DNA of 64,000 nt. Source: Clostridia bacterium. GTDB taxonomy: Bacteria > Bacillota > Clostridia > Christensenellales > Borkfalkiaceae. Numbering within the stretch: position 1 is the first letter of the stretch; each line of letters starts with the position of its first letter. Position numbers and translations under genes: made by a program. The notes under the pieces were generated by a model. The model was not told the origin of the DNA. It saw only the letters and a list, made by a program, of their open reading frames with translations, and searched no databases. The stretch spans positions 17,365 to 81,364 of the forward strand of contig JAFTWU010000010.1 of NCBI GenBank assembly GCA_017465145.1, written 5' to 3'. Below are positions 1 through 6,441 of the stretch, piece after piece.

Positions 1-896
1 CTCTTATCGTAATTGGTGGTCTTAAACGTATTGGTAAAGTTACCTCTTTACTAGTTCCATTTATGATTCTTTTGTTCCTTATTTTGGCAATAGTGTTAGT
101 TTGCGTAAACATAACCGCAGTACCCGCAGCGTTTGCTTCAATTTTCACTTCTGCGTTTAGCGCAAAATCAATGCTAGGCGGTTTTATGGGTTACGGTATT
201 TCACAAGCTATGCGCTTTGGTTTTGCCCGTGGTATTTTCTCTAACGAAGCAGGTCTTGGTTCTGCATCTATTGCACACAGTACCGCAGGCACGAAAGAAC
301 CCGTTGAACAAGGTCTTTGGGGCATCTTTGAAGTTTTCGTAGACACTTTCGTAGTATGCACGCTTACCGCATTATTCGTTTTAACCTCTGGTCTTGACGG
401 CAACACTGTTGGCGACGGTGCAAGCGTAGCAATGGGCGCGTTTAACAAGGTGTTTGGAACTTTTGGTACTATTGCATATAGCATTATATTACCACTATTT
501 GCCTTCTCTACTATATTGGCATGGTCTTTATACGGCTCTAAAGCAGCACAATACCTATTCAAAAAGCATCAAAAAGCAGCAGACCTTGGCTTTAACGTTA
601 TTTATCTTTTATTGATTATCGGCATGGCTCTTTTAACCTTCTTCTGCGGTGATAATTTGGGTTCTGATTTCGTATGGCTTATTTCCGATATGACCAACGC
701 GCTTATGGCTATACCTAACCTTATTGCTTTAGTAGTTCTTAGTGGCGTATTAATGAAGGTTGTTAAAAACTATTTTGATAGAAAGAAAGGGCTTGATATT
801 AAACCCCTAATTTCCGCTTACGACGATGAAGGCTTTATGACTAGCACTAAGAAAGAAAACGCTTCTGTAGATTCAAGCGACGTTGCAAAAGAATAA
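1..896 (+). CDS. Alanine/glycine:cation symporter, C-terminal part (partial)
   Basis: Sodium- or proton-coupled amino-acid symporter of the AGCS family, an inner-membrane importer of alanine or glycine. The frame is open to the left edge, so the N-terminus lies outside the window. The family stretch 'RGIFSNEAGLGSAS' followed by 'QGLWGIFEVFVDT' is clear, and several hydrophobic segments run to about 80 residues before the end; the tail is hydrophilic. It converges on the DUF1292 gene with a shared hairpin between them. Family assignment is firm; the exact substrate is not visible. Confidence 0.93.
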   Translation, partial: LIVIGGLKRIGKVTSLLVPFMILLFLILAIVLVCVNITAVPAAFASIFTSAFSAKSMLGGFMGYGISQAMRFGFARGIFSNEAGLGSASIAHSTAGTKEPVEQGLWGIFEVFVDTFVVCTLTALFVLTSGLDGNTVGDGASVAMGAFNKVFGTFGTIAYSIILPLFAFSTILAWSLYGSKAAQYLFKKHQKAADLGFNVIYLLLIIGMALLTFFCGDNLGSDFVWLISDMTNALMAIPNLIALVVLSGVLMKVVKNYFDRKKGLDIKPLISAYDDEGFMTSTKKENASVDSSDVAKE

Positions 897-938
897 ACGT
901 AAGAAATAAACGTAGTGTTAAAAATTAAAAAATAGATT

Positions 939-972
939 AAAAGCGACCGACTTAATATAGTCGGTCGCTTTT
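939..972. terminator. Bidirectional Rho-independent terminator
   Basis: A perfect 13-bp stem (AAAAGCGACCGAC / GTCGGTCGCTTTT) with an 8-nt loop lies between the convergent symporter and DUF1292 genes. The A-rich 5' side and T-rich 3' side let it work on both strands. Confidence 0.85.
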
Positions 973-993
973 CGTTTACTTTTAACTTTTTTA

Positions 994-1395
994 TCAGTTG
1001 TCGGTAGGTTCTAAACTTTCTGCTTCTGCAGCAAGTTCGTCTTCTTCTAATACACGGCAGAATTCTTCAAACACTTCGTCTAAGAGTGCTTCGTCTTCTA
1101 CGGGTAAAAGTTCTGCGGTTTCTTCGTCGTCACCAGAAAGTTCAAAGATGATAAGGTCGTCGTCTTCAATACCTTCCATTTGTTCAGCGGGTTCAAAAGC
1201 AGAATAGTTTTTGCCCTTGTATTCAATAGTACCTACGAAATAGAACTTTAATTCTCTACCGTCGTCTGCGGTTAAAATTACAACGTCGTCTTCCCATTCA
1301 CAACCGCAATCACAGTCGTGGTCGCAAGCATCGTGGTCGTGTTCACAGTTGCAGTCGCCTTCGCAGTTACATAATTTCTTTTCCTTTTCGCTCAT
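994..1395 (-). CDS. DUF1292 family protein with Cys/His/Asp-rich N-terminus
   Basis: Member of the DUF1292 (YrzB-like) family, 133 aa, acidic and probably cytosolic; the molecular role of the family is unknown. Residues about 36-120 match the family pattern (DDVVILTADDGRELKFYFVGT, then FEP, then an acidic helix). The first 32 residues hold alternating Cys, His and Asp, which looks like a metal-binding tail and is not part of the usual domain. It follows ruvX with a 13-nt gap, the arrangement known from B. subtilis yrrK-yrzB, so the two are probably co-transcribed. Confidence 0.85.
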   Translation of the reverse strand: MSEKEKKLCNCEGDCNCEHDHDACDHDCDCGCEWEDDVVILTADDGRELKFYFVGTIEYKGKNYSAFEPAEQMEGIEDDDLIIFELSGDDEETAELLPVEDEALLDEVFEEFCRVLEEDELAAEAESLEPTDN

Positions 1396-1408
1396 AATAA
1401 ATCTCCTT

Positions 1409-1849
1409 TTACTTATTATCCGTTTTATTGTTATTTTTATTCTTTTCGTTCAAAAACCCTTGCAAAATAGACGCGGCGGCAAGGCTATCCACAAGCCCCT
1501 TTCGCTCTTCACGCGATTTGCCTTGAGAAATTAAAACTTCTTCTGCTTCACAAGTAGTGCAACGCTCGTCAACCGTAAAAACTTCAACGCCCAAATTTTC
1601 TTTAAGTTTTTCAATAAAGAAAAGTGCCTTTTGCGTTTGAATAGAAGGCGTGCCGTCAAAGTTAACGGGCAAACCGCAAACTAGCGCGGTAACGCACCTT
1701 TCTTTAACGTAACCTTCAATTTTAGCAAGGTCGGTTTTAAGGTTTTTGCGGTGATAGGTTTCTACCGGCAAAGAATATGTATTGAACGGGTCGGAAACGG
1801 CAATGCCTATACGCTTATCGCCGATATCCAAGCATAAAAATCTTTCCAC
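1409..1849 (-). CDS. ruvX: Putative pre-16S rRNA nuclease / Holliday junction resolvase-like YqgF
   Basis: RNase H-fold protein of the RuvX/YqgF family, 146 aa, the normal family length. In E. coli the homologue helps process the 5' end of 16S rRNA. Visible motifs are the N-terminal LDIGDKRIGIAVSD strand-loop carrying the first catalytic Asp, the central CGLPVNFDG, VDERCTT, and the C-terminal VDSLAAASILQ with the last acidic residue. It is first gene of a pair with DUF1292. An IreB (yrzL) homologue, often just upstream in Bacillota, is absent here. Confidence 0.92.
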   Translation of the reverse strand: MERFLCLDIGDKRIGIAVSDPFNTYSLPVETYHRKNLKTDLAKIEGYVKERCVTALVCGLPVNFDGTPSIQTQKALFFIEKLKENLGVEVFTVDERCTTCEAEEVLISQGKSREERKGLVDSLAAASILQGFLNEKNKNNNKTDNK

Positions 1850-1943
1850 CTTTTTATTGTAACATAAAAATTAAACTCAGGCAACATTTATATTTTTTTA
1901 TTTGCAAAAATTTAACTTTTTTCCGCTTTTGTTTAACCTTACC

Positions 1944-2016
1944 CGCACGTTAGGTTGCATCAACTTCCCCACACGTCAAGTCGCCCTAACGCCACCGCAC
2001 GTTAAGTCGCCCTAAA
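1944..2016. repeat. Three degenerate copies of a ~20-bp direct repeat
   Basis: Copies begin near 1944 (CGCACGTTAGGTTGC), 1970 (CACACGTCAAGTCGCCC) and 1996 (CGCACGTTAAGTCGCCC), spaced 26 bp apart. Copies two and three share AAGTCGCCCTAA. They fill the gap upstream of ruvX. The function is unknown; three copies could be operator sites or a decayed minisatellite. Confidence 0.6.
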
Positions 2017-2020
2017 GAAA

Positions 2021-2054
2021 AAAGAACTTGTGCGCTATTTTCGACAAGTTCTTT
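2021..2054 (-). terminator. Rho-independent terminator after the small membrane protein
   Basis: An 11-bp stem, AAAGAACTTGT / ACAAGTTCTTT, is followed on the minus strand by TTTTTTC. It lies 20 bp past the stop of the 53-aa gene at 2074-2235. Confidence 0.8.
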
Positions 2055-2073
2055 ATAAAAGGTAGATTAATTT

Positions 2074-2235
2074 TTACTTTTTAAGTTTAGAAAGTTCTTC
2101 CATTTTCATTTTTGCGGCTTTTTCTACTTCTGCTTGACCTTCTTTAACAAGGTCGCGTGCCTTTACTGAATTAGTAACCAAAAGAGCACCGCCAAGCATA
2201 CCTAAAATTACACCGCATAAAAATTTTTCGCCCAT
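2074..2235 (-). CDS. Small single-span membrane protein (YtxH-like)
   Basis: A 53-aa reading frame with a strong ribosome site (AGGGGGA, 5 nt before ATG). Residues 5-21 (FLCGVILGMLGGALLVT) form one hydrophobic, glycine-rich segment; the rest is a charged helix ending EELSKLKK. This resembles the YtxH/gas-vesicle-like family of small membrane-anchored proteins, whose role is generally unknown. It is flanked by its own terminators at both ends and so is probably monocistronic. The call of a real gene rests on the ribosome site, the terminator and the protein-like composition. Confidence 0.72.
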   Translation of the reverse strand: MGEKFLCGVILGMLGGALLVTNSVKARDLVKEGQAEVEKAAKMKMEELSKLKK

Positions 2236-2288
2236 AATTATCCCCCTTTAACGCTATTATGCGCGAATTTTGGCGAATTATACGAAAA

Positions 2289-2316
2289 GGGTGCAAGTTG
2301 TTCTTGCGCCCTTTTT
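2289..2316 (-). terminator. Terminator of the iscR-nifS-nifU operon
   Basis: Stem GGGTGCAAG / CTTGCGCCC (one wobble pair) with a 5-nt loop, A-rich on the left and T-rich on the right, so it can end leftward transcription about 40 bp past nifU. Confidence 0.75.
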
Positions 2317-2352
2317 ACTCTTTAAATTATTGTATTTTTTACGCGTTACACA

Positions 2353-2724
2353 TTACGCTTGTTTTTTTGATTGATAATCTTCAATAGCCTTTTTAATTGC
2401 TTCTTCTGCCAAAACTGAACAATGCAATTTTTGTGCGGGAAGACCACCAAGACATTCTACTACACGGCGGTTAGTTAACTTTAGCGCTTCTTCAACCGTC
2501 ATACCCTTTACCATTTCGGTAGCGGTAGAACTTGTTGCAATAGCGGCAGCGCAACCGAAAGTTTTAAACTTAGCGTCTACGATAATATCGTTTTCAATCT
2601 TTAAAAAGATTTGCATAATATCGCCACAATTTTCGTTACCAACTAAGCCAACGCCGTCGGCATTTTCTATTTCTCCTACGTTTTTGGGGTTTTTAAAAAC
2701 GTCCATAACCTTTTCGTTATACAT
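2353..2724 (-). CDS. nifU: NifU/IscU-type Fe-S cluster scaffold
   Basis: Scaffold on which [2Fe-2S]/[4Fe-4S] clusters are assembled from sulfur supplied by the adjacent desulfurase. From the chosen start the protein is 123 aa; the three cluster ligands are Cys33 (ENCGD, with the IscU-type Asp35), Cys58 (FGCAAA) and Cys102 (LHCSV). I start it at 2724, where AAGGAGATA precedes ATG; an upstream in-frame Met at 2793 would lie deep within nifS. The gene overlaps nifS by 8 nt, which implies translational coupling. Confidence 0.93.
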   Translation of the reverse strand: MYNEKVMDVFKNPKNVGEIENADGVGLVGNENCGDIMQIFLKIENDIIVDAKFKTFGCAAAIATSSTATEMVKGMTVEEALKLTNRRVVECLGGLPAQKLHCSVLAEEAIKKAIEDYQSKKQA

Positions 2725-3907
2725 ACTTAATATCTCCTTGTGCCTTAAATAGTGGGGACATTGCGCGTAGTTTTTCCACCGCTTCTTTAACAACGTCTAC
2801 CGCGTAATCAATTTCTTCTAAAGTGTTGTGTTTGCCAAATGAAAACCTTATGCTACCGTGCGCTAAGCCTTCGGGAAGTCCTAACGCCATAAGCACGTGA
2901 GACGGCTCTAGCGAACCGGACGAACAAGCCGAACCGGAAGACACCGCTATACCCGCCAAGTCTAAACTGAATAAGATGCTTTCGCCTTCGATAAATCTAA
3001 AAGAAAAATCTGCGTTTGCGGGAAGTCTATTTTCCTTTCTTGGCCCGTTAAGTTTTACGAAAGGAACTTCTGCTAATATTCTATCTATAAACTTATCACG
3101 CAAAGAGCAAACGTATTCAAAGTTTTTCTCTCTATCGCGGTCGGCAATTCTAAACGCTTCGGCAAAACCAACGATTGCGGGAACGTTTGTCGTTCCACCG
3201 CGTTTCATTCTTTCTTGATGACCGCCCGTCAATATGCTTTCAACCTTAACGCCGTTGCGAATATATAGCGCGCCTATGCCTTTAGGTCCGTAAATTTTAT
3301 GACCACTCATACTCATAAGGTCAACGCCAAGTTCTTTAACGTCCGTTTTCAATACGCCAGCCGCTTGAACGGCGTCCGTAAACATTAAACTGCCGTTATC
3401 GTGCGCTATTTTAGCAATTTCTTTAATAGGCTCGATAGTGCCCACTTCGTTATTAGCAAGCATACAGCAAACAAGCGTGGTGTCGGGGCGAATAATGGTT
3501 TTTAAGTGTTCTAAATCAACAAAACCTTCTTCGTCAACTTTCATATAAGAAATTTCAAAGCCGTCTTTTTCAAGTGCCTTTGCCGTAACAAGCATTGCCG
3601 CGTGTTCAATAGGGCTTATAATAACGTGCTTGCCCTTATTTGCGTTAGCGCGTGCAACACCGCGTAGCGCCCAGTTATCCGCTTCAGTACCGCCCGAAGT
3701 AAAGTATAATTCGTTGGGCTTGCAGTTTATAATTTTCGCTATGCTATCCCTTGCTTCGTCTACCGCTTTAACGGCTTCTCTACCGAACATATGTTGACTG
3801 TTGGCGTTGCCGAAAATTTGGGTAAAGTAGGGCGACATCTTGTCAAACGCTTCTTTGCACAAGGGGGTAGTAGCCGCGTGGTCAAAGTAAATTGGGGTTT
3901 TTACCAT
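2717..3907 (-). CDS. nifS: Cysteine desulfurase (IscS/NifS)
   Basis: PLP enzyme that converts cysteine to alanine and carries the sulfur as a persulfide to NifU and other acceptors. 396 aa, the normal size. PLP lysine is K204 in SGHKIYGPKG, the N-terminal YFDHAATTP is typical, and the catalytic Cys328 sits in SSGSACSSG, the longer loop of group I (IscS/NifS) enzymes. It is the second gene of iscR-nifS-nifU and overlaps nifU. Confidence 0.95.
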   Translation of the reverse strand: MVKTPIYFDHAATTPLCKEAFDKMSPYFTQIFGNANSQHMFGREAVKAVDEARDSIAKIINCKPNELYFTSGGTEADNWALRGVARANANKGKHVIISPIEHAAMLVTAKALEKDGFEISYMKVDEEGFVDLEHLKTIIRPDTTLVCCMLANNEVGTIEPIKEIAKIAHDNGSLMFTDAVQAAGVLKTDVKELGVDLMSMSGHKIYGPKGIGALYIRNGVKVESILTGGHQERMKRGGTTNVPAIVGFAEAFRIADRDREKNFEYVCSLRDKFIDRILAEVPFVKLNGPRKENRLPANADFSFRFIEGESILFSLDLAGIAVSSGSACSSGSLEPSHVLMALGLPEGLAHGSIRFSFGKHNTLEEIDYAVDVVKEAVEKLRAMSPLFKAQGDIKYV

Positions 3908-3951
3908 AATCTTCTCCGTAAAAAACGTTAAGTAAAAAATTTTTAAGATTT

Positions 3952-4356
3952 TTAAGAACGGATTTCACCGTTTAACATTTGCTCTAAATTCATACCGTCT
4001 AAAACGGCGTTAATCGAAGAGTAAAGTTTGCGCCATACGGCAGCGGAAGGACAACACTTGCACTTGCCGTCACTTGAAACGCATTCAATAATTTCCATAT
4101 CGTTTTCAAGCGCGCGAACGATTTCGCCTATCGAAACGTCTTTTGGGGGTTTAGCAAGCGAATAACCGCCCGTTGCCCCACGCGTTGCCGTAACGATACC
4201 GCGCTTTGAAAGGGTGCGCATAATTTGTTCTAGGTATTTGCCAGAAACTTGCATATGGCTCTCTAACGTGCTTGCCGAAACTTGATTATCGGGATAGTTT
4301 TTGCCAAGAATATGGCACGCTATAAGCCCGTAATGAGTTTTTGATGAAAGTTTCAT
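3952..4356 (-). CDS. iscR: Rrf2-family Fe-S regulator (IscR-like)
   Basis: Winged-helix repressor of the Rrf2 family, 134 aa from the ATG at 4356, which follows AAAGGTG; an upstream in-frame Met at 4407 lies inside the promoter palindrome and is rejected. The start KLSSKTHYGLIACHIL and the wing TRGATGGYSLAKPP are diagnostic. Cys92, Cys99, Cys101 and Cys102 form the cluster-binding region, with an extra Cys relative to classic IscR. Leading the nifS-nifU operon, it most likely represses its own promoter when loaded with cluster. Confidence 0.9.
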   Translation of the reverse strand: MKLSSKTHYGLIACHILGKNYPDNQVSASTLESHMQVSGKYLEQIMRTLSKRGIVTATRGATGGYSLAKPPKDVSIGEIVRALENDMEIIECVSSDGKCKCCPSAAVWRKLYSSINAVLDGMNLEQMLNGEIRS

Positions 4357-4383
4357 TTTAACACCTTTTGACTTTACCTTTCT

Positions 4384-4440
4384 TAATTGCAACCTTTTTA
4401 GTTGCAATTAAATTATATTCCTATTATGCCCATATGTCAA
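4384..4440 (-). promoter_or_regulatory. Consensus sigma-A promoter with palindromic operator upstream of iscR
   Basis: On the minus strand -35 TTGACA (4435-4440) and -10 TATAAT (4412-4417) are both perfect, with a 17-nt spacer. Directly downstream, over the expected start of transcription, is a perfect inverted repeat TAATTGCAAC-7 nt-GTTGCAATTA (4384-4410). A dyad at this place fits an autoregulatory Rrf2 operator; that assignment is inference. Confidence 0.8.
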
Positions 4441-4507
4441 ACGAATTATAGGGAAAAAATAAAAGTCCGTAAACTTTTTTACGGACTATTAAATATACGA
4501 TTATACA

Positions 4508-4840
4508 CTAGATTAAATCTTGCAATATTTCATATATTTCTGTAAGTATTTTTATCGCCTTATTTACCTTATTTTTAAGGTCTTTCTTTTTTCTATTAAA
4601 CTCTTTTACGTCATTATCACTAACAGTAGGGCTGAAAGAGAGCATATCCTTTCTGCGCCTACCACGATTTGAAAAATGTGGCGACTTTTCTCCCCTTTCA
4701 ACTGCAATAATTTCCTTTATTAGTTGTTCTTTTTTTAATGTACTTGGCGCTTTTACCCCTATGCGCGCACCTAAAACCCTTAGGTCGTGCAAATTGAGTT
4801 TGTTATAATTTTCTTGATAACTAAAACACGATTTATTCAT
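4508..4840 (-). CDS. Small basic protein with SAP/Rho_N-like N-terminal domain
   Basis: 110 aa of unknown function. Residues about 15-48 (NLHDLRVLGARIGVKAPS, then LKKEQLIKEII) match the SAP/Rho_N helix-extension-helix pattern that binds nucleic acid. A basic linker (NRGRRRK) and a C-terminal Lys-rich coiled-coil helix follow. It is divergent from the first XRE gene across an operator array, and one operator lies inside the spacer of its own consensus promoter, so it is probably the main target of that repressor. A DNA-binding partner or effector role is inferred only. Confidence 0.7.
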   Translation of the reverse strand: MNKSCFSYQENYNKLNLHDLRVLGARIGVKAPSTLKKEQLIKEIIAVERGEKSPHFSNRGRRRKDMLSFSPTVSDNDVKEFNRKKKDLKNKVNKAIKILTEIYEILQDLI

Positions 4841-4847
4841 TATATTG

Positions 4848-4942
4848 TTCTATATGGCAGAATTTTATTTATTATAGTTCTATGTTATAGAATTGTCAAG
4901 TATTTTTTATTCTATCGTGGCAAACTATTCTATATGATAGAA
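4848..4942. promoter_or_regulatory. Operator array (TTCTATnnnATAGAA) in a divergent promoter
   Basis: Two perfect 15-bp palindromes, TTCTATGTTATAGAA (4878-4892) and TTCTATATGATAGAA (4928-4942), plus a degenerate copy TTCTATATGGCAGAA (4848-4862) and a left half-site at 4910. On the minus strand a perfect promoter, TTGACA (4894-4899), 17 nt, TATAAT (4871-4876), has the 4878 operator wholly inside its spacer and the 4848 copy near its start site. The 4928 copy overlaps the ATG of the first XRE gene. Confidence 0.82.
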
Positions 4943-5266
4943 ATTTGTGATAGATTAATTAAATTAAGAAAAGAAGTTGGAGCTAAACAAAAAGACGTTG
5001 CGAACGCTCTACACATTGCACCCAATACCTTATGTCAATTTGAAAAGGGTATTGCCAAACCTAGTATCGAAGTACTTTGTGCTCTTGCAGATTACTATTC
5101 GGTTTCTTTAGATTATCTTTTGGGTAGGGCTGACGACCAAGGCGTTATCAATCTTTACGCTGACCTATCGCCTGAAGAGGCTGACCTTTTAACCAACTAC
5201 CGTGCAAGTAGTAAAGAACAGCGCAATGCTTTACTTACTACTGCCCGCTCTTTTGCAACGAAATAA
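4934..5266 (+). CDS. XRE-family HTH repressor 1
   Basis: 110-aa Cro/CI-type regulator. Residues about 5-60 form the helix-turn-helix domain (RLIKLRKEVGAKQKDVANAL then NTLCQFEKG then SIEVLCALADYYSVSLDYLLG). The C-terminal 37 residues (DLSPEEADLLTNYRASSKEQ onwards) are shared almost exactly with the next gene. The start at 4934 gives the natural domain edge; no good ribosome site precedes it and an operator covers the ATG. Frames upstream of it would have to translate the operator array. Likely autorepressor and repressor of the divergent gene. Confidence 0.85.
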   Translation: MIEICDRLIKLRKEVGAKQKDVANALHIAPNTLCQFEKGIAKPSIEVLCALADYYSVSLDYLLGRADDQGVINLYADLSPEEADLLTNYRASSKEQRNALLTTARSFATK

Positions 5267-5606
5267 TTAACAATTTGAATTATTATGAAACTAAAAGAAT
5301 TGCGTAAAGAAATTGGAATAACGCAAAAAGAATTAGCCGATAAAATTGGTGTTATGCATTATAACGTGCGCGACTGGGAAAGTGGCAAAGCAGAACCAAG
5401 CATTGAAATGCTTATTAAAATTTCTAGGTTGTTTGAAGTTAGCGTGGACTATCTAATTGGCAATAGCGATGACCAAGGAATAATTAACGTATGCGCTGAC
5501 CTATCGCCTGAAGAGGCTGACCTTTTAACCAACTATCGTGCAAGTAGTAAAGAACAGCGCAATGCTTTACTTACTACCGCGCGCTCTTTTGCAACGAAAT
5601 AATTAA
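5158..5606 (+). repeat. 113-bp near-identical direct repeat shared by the two XRE genes
   Basis: Copy one is 5158-5270 and copy two 5494-5606, offset by 336 bp with only three mismatches by eye. Both cover the C-terminal coding region and the stop codon plus a few bases. The HTH halves of the two genes are much more diverged, which points to a partial gene conversion or selection on the tail. Confidence 0.85.
5285..5602 (+). CDS. XRE-family HTH repressor 2
   Basis: 105-aa paralogue of the preceding gene, 18 bp downstream. HTH in residues 1-58 (KLKELRKEIGITQKELADKI, then NVRDWESGKAEPS, then LFEVSVDYLIG), with recognition-helix residues different from those of the first copy, so it probably reads a different operator. 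The C-terminal tail is nearly identical to that of copy one and may be a dimerisation or partner-binding module. Followed by a strong terminator. Confidence 0.85.
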   Translation: MKLKELRKEIGITQKELADKIGVMHYNVRDWESGKAEPSIEMLIKISRLFEVSVDYLIGNSDDQGIINVCADLSPEEADLLTNYRASSKEQRNALLTTARSFATK

Positions 5607-5618
5607 TATTATGTTTTT

Positions 5619-5646
5619 AACGCGCCCCGCAAAAGCGGGGCGCGTT
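5619..5646. terminator. Bidirectional terminator, very GC-rich stem
   Basis: AACGCGCCCCGC / GCGGGGCGCGTT with an AAAA loop, followed by TACTTTTTTT on the plus strand. It ends the XRE transcript and may also serve the convergent gene at 5655. Confidence 0.9.
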
Positions 5647-5654
5647 TACTTTTT

Positions 5655-6371
5655 TTAATTTATTTTATTTTTGTAACTAGCCGTTTTTACACCCTTAAAA
5701 TACTTAACTGTGGCGGGGGTTACGTCCGCTTGCAAAAGATTGTTAAGGCGCAAATTCTCCATTTCTAAAAAGGCAACGCGGTCTTTTAGATATTTATTTT
5801 CTCTGCGGAATTTTTCACTTACTCTATAAAAAAGCCCGTCTATTTCACGCTTTAATCTATCAAACTGAACTTCGGTAATTTGCGAATCTTTTTGGGTGGG
5901 TAAAACCTTGTTAATCTCTAGCGTTTTGCCGTCTGTTTCCGCGTTGATTTCCGCCACCATATTAACGATTTTATCGGGTGATTTTTTAACTAGGTTGCGG
6001 AATTTGTTTTGATAGCGTAGCGCGGTTTTTTGGTCGCCAAGGGCTAAATCGAAAATGGCTTTTCTAACCGATTTACCCTGTTTTTTTGCCGTTAAAACCT
6101 TTCTTAAAAGCCACGTTTCTTGCTCATTGTTAAACTCTTCTATTTCGCCAACTTCAATAGGTTTTCCGCCTAGATAAGTTTTACAAAGTTGCTTATCCTT
6201 TTTGCTTAATTTTGCAAGTGCGTAGTAAAGATTTCTTACCGTACCCTTTGCCTTGCCGTTAATGGTGGCAAATTCTTCAAACACGCTTGATAAACTTTTT
6301 TCTCCCCTATCCTTAATAAACTGTGCTAAAGCGATAAGGTCGCTTTCTTTATAACCGTAAACTTTTTCCAT
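5655..6371 (-). CDS. Hypothetical protein with N-terminal HTH-like region and C-terminal coiled coil
   Basis: 238 aa, not recognised. The first 60 residues (YGYKESDLIALAQFIKDRG, then GKAKGTVRNLYYALAKLSKK) look like a helix-turn-helix of Myb/SANT or RsfA-like type, with 'TVRNLYYALAK' as the candidate recognition helix. The middle is basic and the last 50 residues (VSEKFRRENKYLKDRVAFLE onwards) are a clear leucine-rich coiled coil. The pattern resembles the sporulation regulator RsfA in layout, but I cannot claim homology. Ribosome site AAGGAGAATTTT precedes ATG. Divergent from the unknown gene at 6442. Confidence 0.7.
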   Translation of the reverse strand: MEKVYGYKESDLIALAQFIKDRGEKSLSSVFEEFATINGKAKGTVRNLYYALAKLSKKDKQLCKTYLGGKPIEVGEIEEFNNEQETWLLRKVLTAKKQGKSVRKAIFDLALGDQKTALRYQNKFRNLVKKSPDKIVNMVAEINAETDGKTLEINKVLPTQKDSQITEVQFDRLKREIDGLFYRVSEKFRRENKYLKDRVAFLEMENLRLNNLLQADVTPATVKYFKGVKTASYKNKIN

Positions 6372-6441
6372 AAAATTCTCCTTAATTTTTATACGATTAT
6401 TAACATATTAAAATTAAAATATACATACTGTTTAAATTAAG

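Noticed and set aside
998-1207. Ser-rich frame on the plus strand
   Set aside because: It is the mirror of the acidic DUF1292 gene; Glu/Asp codons read as Ser on the other strand. No ribosome site.
1944-2016. CRISPR array
   Set aside because: Only three diverged units with spacers of a few bases and no cas genes.
4787-4933. Longer N-terminus for the first XRE gene
   Set aside because: The extra 49 residues would be translated operators and promoter sequence, and the HTH domain starts naturally at 4934.
4934-5606. Prophage or integrative element around the XRE genes
   Set aside because: No integrase, structural gene, att-like repeat or tRNA is nearby; flanks are ordinary chromosomal genes.
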